Origin: Actinoplanes siamensis
Lineage (GTDB): Bacteria; Actinomycetota; Actinomycetes; Mycobacteriales; Micromonosporaceae
Direction: 5' to 3'
Assembly (NCBI RefSeq): GCF_016862395.1
Contig: NZ_BOMW01000008.1
Location: forward strand, 91,240 to 155,239
Length of the DNA stretch: 64,000 bases
Made by a program: the position numbers and the translations under genes. This document shows, in pieces, positions 27,009 through 34,937 of this stretch. The notes beneath the pieces are model-generated. The model saw only the letters and a program-made list of their open reading frames with translations. It was not told the DNA's origin and did no database searches. Every line of letters starts with the position of its first letter. The stretch's first letter is position 1.

Positions 27009-28615
27009 GCCGCGGCCCGTTCCACGATCGCGGCGATGTCGGCCCCGGCGGGGAGCGTGCCGAACGTGTGACCCCAGTCTCCGCCCAGCCGGCTGGCGCA
27101 GAACGCGTCGGCGACCGGGCCGGGGGCGTACCGCAACAGCAGCGACGCCTGCAGGACCAGCGCCATCCGTTCGACGAGGCGCCGTGCCCGTACCTCCGGA
27201 TCGGTTCCGTCGGCGAGCTGGGACCGCAGGTCCCGCACCGCCTCGTCGAGGTGGCGGTCGCCGCCGCCCACCTCGGCGAAGAACGCCTCCAGGCTCTCCG
27301 GCGAGCGGCCGATCGCCCGCAGCACGTCGAGGGCCTGCACGTTGCCCGACCCCTCCCAGATCGAGTTGAGCGGCGCGTCCCGGTAGAGCCGGGGCAGGCC
27401 GGAGTCCTCCACGTAGCCGTTGCCGCCCAGGCACTCCAGGGCCTCGCCGACCACCGCCGGCTGCCGCTTGCACACCCAGAACTTACCGACCGGGATGGCC
27501 AGCCGGCGGAACGCCTGCTCCTGCGCGTCGCCGCGGACCGCCCGGTCGACGGACCCGGCCAGCCGCATCGCCAGCACCGTCGCCGCCTCGGACTCGAGCG
27601 CCAGGTCGGCGAGCACGTTGCGCATGGCCGGCTTGCCGATCAGCGGGCTGCCGAACGCCGACCGGTGCCGCGCGTGGTGGATCGCCTGCACCAGCGCGGC
27701 ACGCATCCCGGACGCGGAGCCGATCACGCAGTCCAGCCGGGTCATCGACACCATCTCGATGATCGTGCGCACGCCCTGGCCCTCCTCGCCGACCAGCCAG
27801 GCCACCGTGTCGTCGAACTCCGGCTCGCTGGAGGCGTTGCTGCGGTTGCCCAGCTTGTCCTTGAGGCGCTGGATGCGGAACGTGTTGCGGGCGCCGTCCG
27901 GCAGCACGCGCGGGACCAGGAAGCAGGACAGGCCGCCCGGGGCCTGCGCCAGGACCAGGAACAGGTCGCACATCGGGGCGCTGGTGAACCACTTGTGGCC
28001 GGTCAGGCGCCAGGTGCCGTCCGCACCCGGGCGGGCCGAGGTGGTGTTGGCCCGGACGTCCGATCCGCCTTGCTTCTCGGTCATCCCCATGCCGGCCAGC
28101 AGGCCGCTCTTCGTGGCCGGGGCGCGCAGGCCGGGGTCGTACGACCGGCTGGTCAGCAATGGTTCGTAGAGCGCCGCGAGGCCGGCGTCGTGGCGCAGGG
28201 CCGGGACCACCGCGTAGGTCATCGAGACGGGGCAGGCGTGCCCGGCCTCGGCCTGCGACCAGACGAAGAAGCCGGCCGCGCGGGCCACGTGCGCGCCCGG
28301 CCGCGGGTCGGCCCACGCGGCGCCGGCCAGGCCGTGGGCCACGGCGGTGTCCATCAGCCGGTGCCAGGACGGGTGGAAGTCGACCTCGTCCAGGCGGTGG
28401 CCGTACCGGTCGTGGGTGAGCAGGCGCGGCTCGTTCCGGTTCGCCTCGTCGGCCCACCGCTGGACCTCCTCGGCGCCCGCGCGCAGGCCGAGCTTGTGCA
28501 GATCGCCGGTGGCCCACCCGGCGCCCTCACGCTCGACCGCCGCGGTCAGCGCGGCGTCGGCGGCGACGTCGTAGCCGGTCAGCGGGGGCGGCTGGTTGAA
28601 CACCTCGTGCGTCAC
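27005..28615 (-). CDS. aidB: AidB-type acyl-CoA dehydrogenase family protein
   Basis: A 536-residue flavoprotein close in length and motif order to E. coli AidB (541 residues), a DNA-binding acyl-CoA dehydrogenase relative induced in the adaptive response to alkylation. Visible blocks include GMGMTEKQGGSDVRANTT, GHKWFTSAPMCDLFLVLAQA, MVSMTRLDCVIGSASGMR, and LECLGGNGYVEDSGLPRLYR with DAPLNSIWEGSGNVQALD. The start is GTG 28615, immediately at the expected transcription start (see 28622-28668), so the mRNA may be leaderless. Its real substrate, DNA or an acyl-CoA, is not known even in E. coli. Confidence 0.9.
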   Translation of the reverse strand: MTHEVFNQPPPLTGYDVAADAALTAAVEREGAGWATGDLHKLGLRAGAEEVQRWADEANRNEPRLLTHDRYGHRLDEVDFHPSWHRLMDTAVAHGLAGAAWADPRPGAHVARAAGFFVWSQAEAGHACPVSMTYAVVPALRHDAGLAALYEPLLTSRSYDPGLRAPATKSGLLAGMGMTEKQGGSDVRANTTSARPGADGTWRLTGHKWFTSAPMCDLFLVLAQAPGGLSCFLVPRVLPDGARNTFRIQRLKDKLGNRSNASSEPEFDDTVAWLVGEEGQGVRTIIEMVSMTRLDCVIGSASGMRAALVQAIHHARHRSAFGSPLIGKPAMRNVLADLALESEAATVLAMRLAGSVDRAVRGDAQEQAFRRLAIPVGKFWVCKRQPAVVGEALECLGGNGYVEDSGLPRLYRDAPLNSIWEGSGNVQALDVLRAIGRSPESLEAFFAEVGGGDRHLDEAVRDLRSQLADGTDPEVRARRLVERMALVLQASLLLRYAPGPVADAFCASRLGGDWGHTFGTLPAGADIAAIVERAAA

Positions 28616-28621
28616 GACCGC

Positions 28622-28668
28622 ACCCTACTCGACGGTAACCATCAGGGGTACGGTAACCATCAGGGGTA
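28622..28668 (-). promoter_or_regulatory. aidB promoter with two perfect 18-bp direct repeats
   Basis: On the minus strand a -10-like TAGGGT (28622-28627) lies six bases before the GTG start. The 18-bp unit TACCCCTGATGGTTACCG occurs twice head-to-tail at 28651-28668 and 28633-28650, covering the -35 zone and upstream. This looks like a tandem activator or repressor site. The stretch is otherwise unique in the window. Confidence 0.55.
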
Positions 28669-28689
28669 AGGTCCCGTGCCGGGCCGGAA

Positions 28690-29184
28690 TCAGCAGGGCG
28701 CGTTGTGCGCGCCCAGGCATGGCTCGTTGCCGATCGCGTCGTTGACCCGCTCGCTGATCTGCCTGAGCTGCTTGTACTGCGCCTTGGTGAGCGCGTCGAT
28801 GAGCAGCCGGCGCACCTCGGCGACGTGCCCTGGAGCGGTGGCCACCACCTTCTCCCAGCCGGCGTCGGTGAGCACGGCCAGCGTGTACCTGCCGTCGGTC
28901 GGGTCGGGCGTGCGGTAGAGCCAGCCCTTGGACTCCAGCCGGCGGGCGGTGTGCGAGAGCCGGGACAGCGAGCAGGCGCTGAACTCGGCCAGTTCGCTCA
29001 TCCGGGCCCGGCGATCGGACTTCATCGAGAGGCCGGCGAGCACCTGATACTCGAAGAAGGAGACGCCGGAGGTGTGTTGCAGATCGGCGTCGAGGGCGGC
29101 CGGCAGGCGCGTGAGCATCTTCACCATGGCCAGCCAGGTGTCCTGCTCCTCGGCGTCGAGCCAGCGTGGCTCCTCGGTGCTCAT
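28690..29184 (-). CDS. MarR-family transcriptional regulator
   Basis: A 164-residue winged-helix regulator divergent from the azoreductase gene. The HTH core reads RMSELAEFSACSLSRLSHTARRLESKGWLYR, with the wing PDPTDGRYTLAVLTDAG. A Cys lies in the recognition-helix neighbourhood (FSACSLSR) and two more near the C-terminus (PCLGAHNAPC), so redox or electrophile sensing is plausible. ATG 29184 is chosen; an ATG three codons earlier is possible. It probably controls azoR and itself through the repeats at 29234-29300. Confidence 0.9.
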   Translation of the reverse strand: MSTEEPRWLDAEEQDTWLAMVKMLTRLPAALDADLQHTSGVSFFEYQVLAGLSMKSDRRARMSELAEFSACSLSRLSHTARRLESKGWLYRTPDPTDGRYTLAVLTDAGWEKVVATAPGHVAEVRRLLIDALTKAQYKQLRQISERVNDAIGNEPCLGAHNAPC

Positions 29185-29233
29185 GGGCACCACTTTAGCT
29201 TGACGCGTCGATCTCGCCGGTGATCCACGCGAC

Positions 29234-29300
29234 TTGAACCATCAACTCATTCGACTTGACGCTTCAAGTCCTGTCGGCCTAACTTGAGTTGACGGTTCAA
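29234..29300. promoter_or_regulatory. MarR operator cluster and azoR promoter
   Basis: Between marR and azoR lie three related elements: TTGAACCATCAACTC (29234-29248), the palindrome GACTTGA-N4-TCAAGTC (29253-29270), and GAGTTGACGGTTCAA (29286-29300). The first and third are inverted copies of each other with one mismatch. A plus-strand promoter TTGACG (29256-29261) / TAACTT (29280-29285), spacing 18, is embedded between them, so a bound MarR dimer would cover it. Confidence 0.7.
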
Positions 29301-29326
29301 GCCTGACAGCAACGGGAGCAGTACCG

Positions 29327-29959
29327 ATGAGCATTCTTCGCGTCGACGCCAGCATCCTCGGCCCGAACTCCGCGAGCAGTGCGCTCGCCGATATCGCCGA
29401 GGCCGCCTGGCTCGAGACCGCGCCGGACACCAAGGTCGTGCGCCGGCACGTCGGCAACGAGCCGCTGCCGTCCGACGCCTGGCAGCTCGCCGTCTCGGCC
29501 GCCTACGTGTCCGAGGCCGACCGCAGCGCCGCCCAGAACCGCGCCGTCGACCTGGCCCGTGAGCTGGCCAACGAGCTGCGCGACGCCCAGGGCGCCATCC
29601 TGGCGCTGCCGTTCTACAACTACGGCGTCTCGCAGCACGTCAAGACTTGGTTCGACCTGGCCATGGCCGGCGGGGAGAACGGCGAGAAGTACCTCGACGG
29701 CAAGCCGGTCATCGTGGTCACCAGCCGCGGCGGCGCCTACGGCCCGGGCACCCCGCGCGAGGGCTGGGACCACAACACCGACTACCTGCGCCGCGTCGTC
29801 GCCGACATCTGGGGCGCCGACCTCACCCTGATCGAGCGCGAGTTCACCCTGGTCGGCGTGAACCCGGCGCTGGACGCCTTCCTGGAGACCGCGACCGCCA
29901 TGAAGGAGGCCGCGCACCAGGCAGCCGACGAGGCCGGCCGCACCCTGGCCGCCCGCTGA
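29327..29959 (+). CDS. azoR: FMN-dependent NADH:azo-/quinone reductase
   Basis: A 210-residue flavodoxin-fold reductase of the AcpD/AzoR family that reduces quinones and azo compounds with NADH and FMN. Family blocks are ILRVDASILGPNSASSALAD (phosphate-binding start), LPFYNYGVSQHVKTWFDLA, the FMN-contacting VVTSRGGAYGPGTPREGWDH, and the late IWGADLTLIEREFTLVGVNP. ATG 29327 follows GGGAGCAG. The adjacent divergent MarR and its operators point to induction by quinones or electrophiles. Confidence 0.93.
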   Translation: MSILRVDASILGPNSASSALADIAEAAWLETAPDTKVVRRHVGNEPLPSDAWQLAVSAAYVSEADRSAAQNRAVDLARELANELRDAQGAILALPFYNYGVSQHVKTWFDLAMAGGENGEKYLDGKPVIVVTSRGGAYGPGTPREGWDHNTDYLRRVVADIWGADLTLIEREFTLVGVNPALDAFLETATAMKEAAHQAADEAGRTLAAR

Positions 29960-29980
29960 CGCCCCCCGGCAGCCCGAGCT

Positions 29981-30009
29981 CGTCCCCGCCGTGCTTCGCG
30001 GCGGGGACG
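29981..30009 (+). terminator. Terminator after azoR
   Basis: An 11-bp perfect stem, CGTCCCCGCCG with CGGCGGGGACG, closes a seven-base TGCTTCG loop 21 bases after the azoR stop. Confidence 0.75.
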
Positions 30010-30026
30010 CTGGGTATAAGCCGCTG

Positions 30027-30716
30027 ATGCGGCATCAGCGGGAGATCGCCCTAGGGGTACGGACCACTCAGGCGGCCGGGCTGGCCGTGGCGCTGCTCGT
30101 GCCGTTCGGGATGATCGCGGCACTCGTGGCGGCCCGGGCCGGCGCGTTGCACGACCTGGACATGCGGGTCGCCGACCGGCTGCACGCCTCGGCGCTCGAG
30201 CATCCGGCGCTGGTCGACGCGATGCTGTGGTGGAGCCTGATCCTGCATCCGAACACCTGGCGGGTGGCGGCGGTCCTGCTCGCGATCTGGCTCGCCCGGC
30301 GCCGGGAGACCGTGCTCGTCTGGTGGGTGGTGGCGACGATGGCCGCCGGGGGAGTGCTCGGCGGCGTACTCAAATTGTTGTTCGGCAGGCATCGGCCGGA
30401 TCTGCTCGATCCGGTCGCCCGCGCCACCGGATACTCGTTCCCGTCCGGGCACGCGCTCAACGCGGCTCTGGGCGCGGCGGTGTTCCTGCTGGTCCTGCTG
30501 CCCCGGACGGCGGGCCGGACGAAGCGGGCGGCGCTGGTCGTCGCGGCCGTCGTCCTGCCGTTGATCACCGCGTACGCCCGGGTGGCGCTCGGCGTGCACT
30601 GGACCAGTGACGTGCTGGCCGGGATGCTGCTCGGGGTGGCGGTGCCGGCGGTCACCGTGGCCGTGTTCCAAGGACGCCGCGTCCGGGTAGAAAGCGGCGG
30701 TGTCCACATACGTTAG
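30027..30716 (+). CDS. PAP2-family membrane phosphatase (first of two)
   Basis: A 229-residue integral membrane lipid phosphatase with about six membrane segments. The three PAP2 signatures are intact: KLLFGRHRP (K-x6-R-P), FPSGHALN (S-G-H) and RVALGVHWTSD (R-x5-H-x3-D). Likely substrates are phosphatidic acid, PgpB-type phosphatidylglycerophosphate or undecaprenyl pyrophosphate. ATG 30027 (MRHQREIALG) is preferred over ATG 29991, which falls inside the terminator. It overlaps the next, paralogous gene by 17 bases. Confidence 0.88.
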   Translation: MRHQREIALGVRTTQAAGLAVALLVPFGMIAALVAARAGALHDLDMRVADRLHASALEHPALVDAMLWWSLILHPNTWRVAAVLLAIWLARRRETVLVWWVVATMAAGGVLGGVLKLLFGRHRPDLLDPVARATGYSFPSGHALNAALGAAVFLLVLLPRTAGRTKRAALVVAAVVLPLITAYARVALGVHWTSDVLAGMLLGVAVPAVTVAVFQGRRVRVESGGVHIR

Positions 30717-31428
30717 TCAGGCGCTGAAGAGGATCGTGCTGCCCGTCGCCGCGATCCTCATTCTGATGATCGGTCTGGGGCTGCTGGTCACGCACGTGCT
30801 GGCGCATCACTGGCCGTTCACCGTGGAGGACGGGGTCAACCGGTACTTCGCCACCCACCGCACGCACGACGAGACCGAGGTCTCCTGGTGGTTCAGCTTC
30901 CTCGGCAACACGTCGACGGTGATCGGGCTGACCGCGATCATGGCGATCGTCCTGCGGCTCACCCTGCACCGGTGGCGGGAGTCGATCTTCCTGTGCCTCG
31001 TGGTCAGCGCCCAGGCGCTGGTCTTCTTCTTCACCACGTTGGCCATCGACCGGCCGCGGCCGGACGTGCAGCGCCTCGACGCGTCCCCGCCCACCTCCAG
31101 CTTCCCGTCCGGGCACACCTCGGCGGCGTTCGCCCTCTACGTCGGGCTGGCCTTGCTGCTGGCGTCGCTGGCCCGGCCCGGCTGGCTCAAGGCGCTGTGC
31201 TGGGTGCTCGCGTTGCTGCCGGTCGCGGTCGCGCTGGGCCGGCTCTACCGGGGCATGCACCACCCCAGCGACGTGCTGTCGTCGTTCCTGAACGCCTCGC
31301 TCTGCCTGCTGGTGATGACCCGCGCGGTGCTGTCCCCCCACGTCCCCTGGAAGATATCTAAGGTGAGGTCATGGTCCCCTTCGACTTCCCCGGCGAACCG
31401 TCGCCGAACGGGTACAGCAACGTCGTGA
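30700..31428 (+). CDS. PAP2-family membrane phosphatase (second of two)
   Basis: A 242-residue paralogue of the preceding gene, started at GTG 30700 and overlapping it by 17 bases. PAP2 signatures are present: a degenerate first block ATLAIDRPRPDVQ-like (here TTLAIDRPRP), FPSGHTSAAFALYVGLALLL and GRLYRGMHHPSDVLSS. The last ~20 residues (VRSWSPSTSPANRRRTGTAT) are read through the start of the ridA-like gene, which overlaps by 58 bases; this tail may be unstructured. Two tandem PAP2 genes suggest different lipid substrates or a heteromer. Confidence 0.85.
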   Translation: MSTYVSQALKRIVLPVAAILILMIGLGLLVTHVLAHHWPFTVEDGVNRYFATHRTHDETEVSWWFSFLGNTSTVIGLTAIMAIVLRLTLHRWRESIFLCLVVSAQALVFFFTTLAIDRPRPDVQRLDASPPTSSFPSGHTSAAFALYVGLALLLASLARPGWLKALCWVLALLPVAVALGRLYRGMHHPSDVLSSFLNASLCLLVMTRAVLSPHVPWKISKVRSWSPSTSPANRRRTGTATS

Positions 31429-31751
31429 CCATCCACCCGGGCAGCCGTCTGGTGTGGACGTCCGGACAGGTCGCGGCCGGGCCGGACGGCGTGGTGCCGT
31501 CCGGCTGGGCGGAACAGACCCGCCAGGTGTTCCGCAACCTCGGCGCTGCGCTCGAACAGGCCGGCGCGACCTGGGCCGACGTGGTCAAGTTGACGTTCTA
31601 CGTGGTGGACACCGACGAGCTGCCGACGGTCCGGGCGGTGCGCGACGAGTTCGTCAACGTGGCCGCCCCGCCGACCAGCACCCTGGTCAAGGTGGCCGGG
31701 CTGTTCCGCCCGGAGTTCCTCGTCGAGGTGGAGGCGGTCGCCGCCCTCTAG
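31371..31751 (+). CDS. RidA/YjgF-family protein
   Basis: A 126-residue Rid-fold protein: RLVWTSGQVAAGPDG, QTRQVFRNLGAALEQAGATW, VVKLTFYVVDTDELPTVRAV and the closing FLVEVEAVAAL. True RidA enamine/imine deaminases have an Arg in a P-x-R-x-x-V block; here the equivalent stretch is APPTSTLVKV and I see no Arg, so it may belong to a Rid subfamily with another activity. ATG 31371 lies within the end of the preceding PAP2 gene. Confidence 0.87.
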   Translation: MVPFDFPGEPSPNGYSNVVTIHPGSRLVWTSGQVAAGPDGVVPSGWAEQTRQVFRNLGAALEQAGATWADVVKLTFYVVDTDELPTVRAVRDEFVNVAAPPTSTLVKVAGLFRPEFLVEVEAVAAL

Positions 31752-31846
31752 CGGTCGGCGGGCCGGTGACCCCCGGCCGCGCCGGACGCCGGGAGCGCCC
31801 CGGGGCGTACCGCATCGGGATCTTGACTGTGCTGGTGATCGGAGGC

Positions 31847-31887
31847 GGCGAAGCCGGGGCAGGTCGGAGGGCTGCCCCGGCTTCGCC
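31847..31887. terminator. Bidirectional terminator between ridA-like gene and aceB
   Basis: A perfect 16-bp stem (GGCGAAGCCGGGGCAG at 31847, partner 31872-31887) with a nine-base loop. It lies between convergent genes and can end both transcripts. Confidence 0.8.
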
Positions 31888-31894
31888 TCACCGC

Positions 31895-33517
31895 TCAGGC
31901 CGCGACAGGAGCCTGAGCGGTGACCGGAGCCGACCCGCCCGACAGGTGCCGTAGATATGCCGGCAGGGTCAGGAACTCCGGGCACGTTCTCTCTGTGAGC
32001 AGGACCGTCAGCAGCGTCCGCGCCTGGCCGAACAGCCGGGCCGTCTCCTCGTCCAGCGCACCGGTCTCGCTGAGCACGTCCAGCTCCTCGCGGAGCATCC
32101 GGGTGACCAGGGCGGCCGTGACCGGCACCCCGTAGTCGGTGGGCGTGCCCGTGGAGATCCACTGCCAGAGCTGGGCCCGGCAGATCTCCGCCGTGGCGGC
32201 GTCCTCCATCAGGCCGCCGAGCGCGACGGCGCCGCGTCCGCCGAGCCAGGCGGCGACGTACCGGAGCGCGACGCTGACGTTGTTGCGCAGCGCCACCTCG
32301 CTCACCGTCACCGCGGGACCTCTGACGCCGAGCAGTTCGGCGGCGCCGACCCGCACGTCGTCGCGCTTGCGGACGATCTGGTGCGGCTCGTCGCCGAGCC
32401 ACTGGTCGAAGACCTCGCGGCAGGTGGCGACCAGTCCGGGGTGCGCCACCCAGGAGCCGTCGAAGCCGTCGCCGACCTCGCGCCGCTTGTCCTGGCGGAC
32501 CTGGTTGAGCGCGCGCTTCGCGGCCACCGGGTCGCGGCTGGGCACCACCGCCGCCATCCCGCCGATGGCGTGCGCGCCGCGCCGGTGGCAGGTCTTGACC
32601 AGCAACTCGGTGTACGCCCGCAGGAACGGCGCGGTCATGGTGACCTGGGAGCGTTCGGGCAGGACCACGTCCGGCCGGTTCTTGATCATGCTGAACAGGT
32701 AGTCCCAGCGGCCCGCGTTCAGCCCGGCCGAGTGCTCCCGCAGCTCGTAGAGGATCTCGTCCATTTCGAACGCCGCGTTGATGGTCTCGATCAGCACCGT
32801 GGCCCGGATCGTGCCACGCGGGATGCCGAGCAGGTCCTGGGCGAACACGAAGACGTCGTTCCAGAGACGGGCCTCCAGATGCGACTCCAGTTTCGGCAGG
32901 TAGAAGTAGGGGCCGGAGCCGCGCTCGAGCTGCTTGCGCCCGCAGTGGAACAGGTAGAGACCGAAATCGAACAGCGACGCCGAGACCGCGCGGCCGCCGA
33001 TCCGCAGGTGACATTCCGGCAGGTGCCAGCCGCGCGGGCGCACCATGATCGTCGGCAGGGTGTCGCCGACCTGGTAGCGGCGGCCGTCGGCGGCCGTCCA
33101 GTCCAGCGTGCCGTCCAGCGCGTCCTTCAGGTTGAGCTGGCCGAGGACGACGTTCTCCCAGGTGGGCGAGGTGGCGTCCTCGAAGTCGGCCATCCACACC
33201 CGGGCGCCGGAGTTGAGCGCGTTGATGGTCATCTTCCGCTCGGGCGGTCCGGTGATCTCCACCCGGCGGTCCATCAGGTCGGGACGCGGGGGAGCGACCC
33301 GCCACGTGGCGTCGTCGCGGATGTGCCGGGTGGAGCCGAGGAAGTCCAGTTCGGTGGTGCGGGTGGCCCGGCGGCGCCGGCGGCGCTCCAGCAGCTGCAC
33401 CCGGCGGGCGCCGAACTCGCGGTCCAGCGCGACGACGAACGCCACCGCCCCGGGGGTGAGGATCTCGGCGTACCGGCCGGTCGTGGCGCCGGTGAGGGTG
33501 ACCTCTTCGCCGCCCAT
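31895..33517 (-). CDS. aceB: Malate synthase A
   Basis: Condenses glyoxylate with acetyl-CoA to malate, the second step of the glyoxylate shunt. At 540 residues it is the A isoform. Typical blocks: MTINALNSGARVWMADFEDA with TSPTWENVV, RPRGWHLPECH, FYLPKLESHLEARLWNDVF, RATVLIETINAAFEMDEILY, and the C-terminal DYGVPVTAALVTRML. ATG 33517 touches the aceA stop (TGATG), so the two form one operon. The same frame continues open through aceA, but that is a shadow. Confidence 0.95.
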   Translation of the reverse strand: MGGEEVTLTGATTGRYAEILTPGAVAFVVALDREFGARRVQLLERRRRRRATRTTELDFLGSTRHIRDDATWRVAPPRPDLMDRRVEITGPPERKMTINALNSGARVWMADFEDATSPTWENVVLGQLNLKDALDGTLDWTAADGRRYQVGDTLPTIMVRPRGWHLPECHLRIGGRAVSASLFDFGLYLFHCGRKQLERGSGPYFYLPKLESHLEARLWNDVFVFAQDLLGIPRGTIRATVLIETINAAFEMDEILYELREHSAGLNAGRWDYLFSMIKNRPDVVLPERSQVTMTAPFLRAYTELLVKTCHRRGAHAIGGMAAVVPSRDPVAAKRALNQVRQDKRREVGDGFDGSWVAHPGLVATCREVFDQWLGDEPHQIVRKRDDVRVGAAELLGVRGPAVTVSEVALRNNVSVALRYVAAWLGGRGAVALGGLMEDAATAEICRAQLWQWISTGTPTDYGVPVTAALVTRMLREELDVLSETGALDEETARLFGQARTLLTVLLTERTCPEFLTLPAYLRHLSGGSAPVTAQAPVAA

Positions 33518-34800
33518 CAGAACTGCTCCGCCTCGGTCGAGCCGGACAGCGCGGTGGTCGAGCTCTCCGGGTTCAGCGCGGTGGAGACGGCGTCGAAGTA
33601 CCCGGTGCCGACCTCGGCCTGGTGCTTGGTCGCGGTGTAGCCGTCGGCCTCGGCGGCGAACTCCGCCTCCTGCAGCTTCACGTAGGCGCTCATGCCGCTC
33701 TGCGCGTAGCCGCGGGCCAGCTCGAACATCGAGTGGTTCAGCGCGTGGAAGCCGGCCAGCGTGACGAACTGGAACTTGTAGCCCATCGCGCCGAGCTCCT
33801 TCTGGAACCGCGCGATGTCGGCGTCGTCCAGGTTCTTCTTCCAGTTGAACGACGGCGAGCAGTTGTACGCCAGCAGCTTGCCCGGGTGCACGGCGTGCAC
33901 CGCCTCGGCGAACTTGCGGGCGAACGCCAGGTCCGGCTTGCCGGTCTCGACCCAGAGCAGGTCGGCGTAGTCGGCGTAGGCGATGCCGCGGGCGATCGCC
34001 GCGTCGTCGCCGGGCCGGACCCGGTAGAAGCCCTCGGAGGTGCGCTCGCCGGTGGTGAACGGCTTGTCCCGGTCGTCCACGTCGGAGGTGAGCAGGTCCG
34101 CGGCCAGGGCGTCGGTGCGGGCGACCACCACCGACGGGACACCCGCCACGTCGGCCGCCAGGCGGGCCGCGTTGAGCGTGCGGATGTGCTGCTGGGTCGG
34201 GACGAGCACCTTGCCGCCCAGGTGGCCGCACTTCTTCTCGCTGGCCAGCTGATCCTCCCAGTGCACGCCCGCGGCGCCGGCCGCGATCATGGCCTTCATC
34301 AGCTCGAACGCGTTCAGCGGGCCGCCGAAACCGGCCTCCGCGTCGGCGACGATCGGGGCGAACCAGTCCCGCTCGTGCCGGCCGGCGGCGGTGTCGATCT
34401 GGTCGGCGCGCAGCAGCGCGTTGTTGATCCGCCGGACCACCGCGGGCACCGAGTTCGCCGGGTAGAGCGACTGGTCCGGGTAGGTGTGCCCGGAGAGGTT
34501 CGCGTCCGCCGCGACCTGCCAGCCGGACAGGTAGATCGCCTTCAGCCCGGCCCGCACCATCTGCGTCGCCTGGCCGCCGGTCAGCGCGCCGAGCGCGTTG
34601 ATGTAGTCCTCGGTGTGCAGCAGCTCCCACAGCCGCGCCGCGCCCCGCTCGGCGAGGGTGTGCCGTTCCTGCAGCGTGCCCCGCAGCCGCACGACATCCT
34701 GCGCGGTGTAGTCGCGCTTGACGCCGGTCCAACGGGGGTCGCCGGCCCACGCCCGAGTGAGGTCCGCAGCGGTACCGCCCCTGGTGGCAAGCTCAGTCAT
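33517..34800 (-). CDS. aceA: Isocitrate lyase
   Basis: Splits isocitrate to succinate and glyoxylate. It has 427 residues, normal for bacterial Icl. The catalytic KKCGH motif ([20 protein letters not shown]), the SGWQVAAD and [14 protein letters not shown] blocks, VHWEDQL, and the late [13 protein letters not shown] all match. ATG 34800 is preceded by GGAAGGG on the minus strand. The divergent ramB gene and the RamB-like box at 34918 suggest repression when acetate or fatty acids are absent. Confidence 0.96.
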   Translation of the reverse strand: MTELATRGGTAADLTRAWAGDPRWTGVKRDYTAQDVVRLRGTLQERHTLAERGAARLWELLHTEDYINALGALTGGQATQMVRAGLKAIYLSGWQVAADANLSGHTYPDQSLYPANSVPAVVRRINNALLRADQIDTAAGRHERDWFAPIVADAEAGFGGPLNAFELMKAMIAAGAAGVHWEDQLASEKKCGHLGGKVLVPTQQHIRTLNAARLAADVAGVPSVVVARTDALAADLLTSDVDDRDKPFTTGERTSEGFYRVRPGDDAAIARGIAYADYADLLWVETGKPDLAFARKFAEAVHAVHPGKLLAYNCSPSFNWKKNLDDADIARFQKELGAMGYKFQFVTLAGFHALNHSMFELARGYAQSGMSAYVKLQEAEFAAEADGYTATKHQAEVGTGYFDAVSTALNPESSTTALSGSTEAEQF

Positions 34801-34917
34801 CGAAGATCCCTTCCCTGCTCTGTCGCGTTCCTCCGCGTTCTGCCGCGTGGAAGAACTTCACTCTCAGGGATCCCACCCGCCACTCTGAAGGCCTTTTCCA
34901 ACAGAAGAATCGCGGAA

Positions 34918-34930
34918 TTTCTGCTAAGTT
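34918..34930. promoter_or_regulatory. RamB-like operator between aceA and ramB
   Basis: TTTCTGCTAAGTT (reverse AACTTAGCAGAAA) resembles the corynebacterial RamB site (AACTTTGCAAA core) with about two mismatches. It overlaps a TAAGTT -10-like hexamer seven bases before the ramB GTG, so autoregulation and a leaderless ramB mRNA are both possible. Confidence 0.5.
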
Positions 34931-34937
34931 GAAACCC

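Noticed and set aside
27009..27018. GGCCGCGGCC palindrome after the AAA stop as a terminator
   Set aside because: It is a loopless 10-bp palindrome of common G+C-rich composition and lies in aidB coding sequence; too weak to call.
23375..28669. A 1764-codon open frame on the plus strand
   Set aside because: It is the antisense/alternative-frame shadow of FUSC, the M28 peptidase, the AAA gene and aidB; its product is arginine/glycine-rich low complexity and its neighbours have clear family motifs in other frames.
31895..34750. A 951-codon frame joining aceA and aceB
   Set aside because: The aceB frame happens to stay open upstream through aceA. The aceA motifs (KKCGH etc.) are in another frame and aceB has a clean ATG at 33517 touching the aceA stop.
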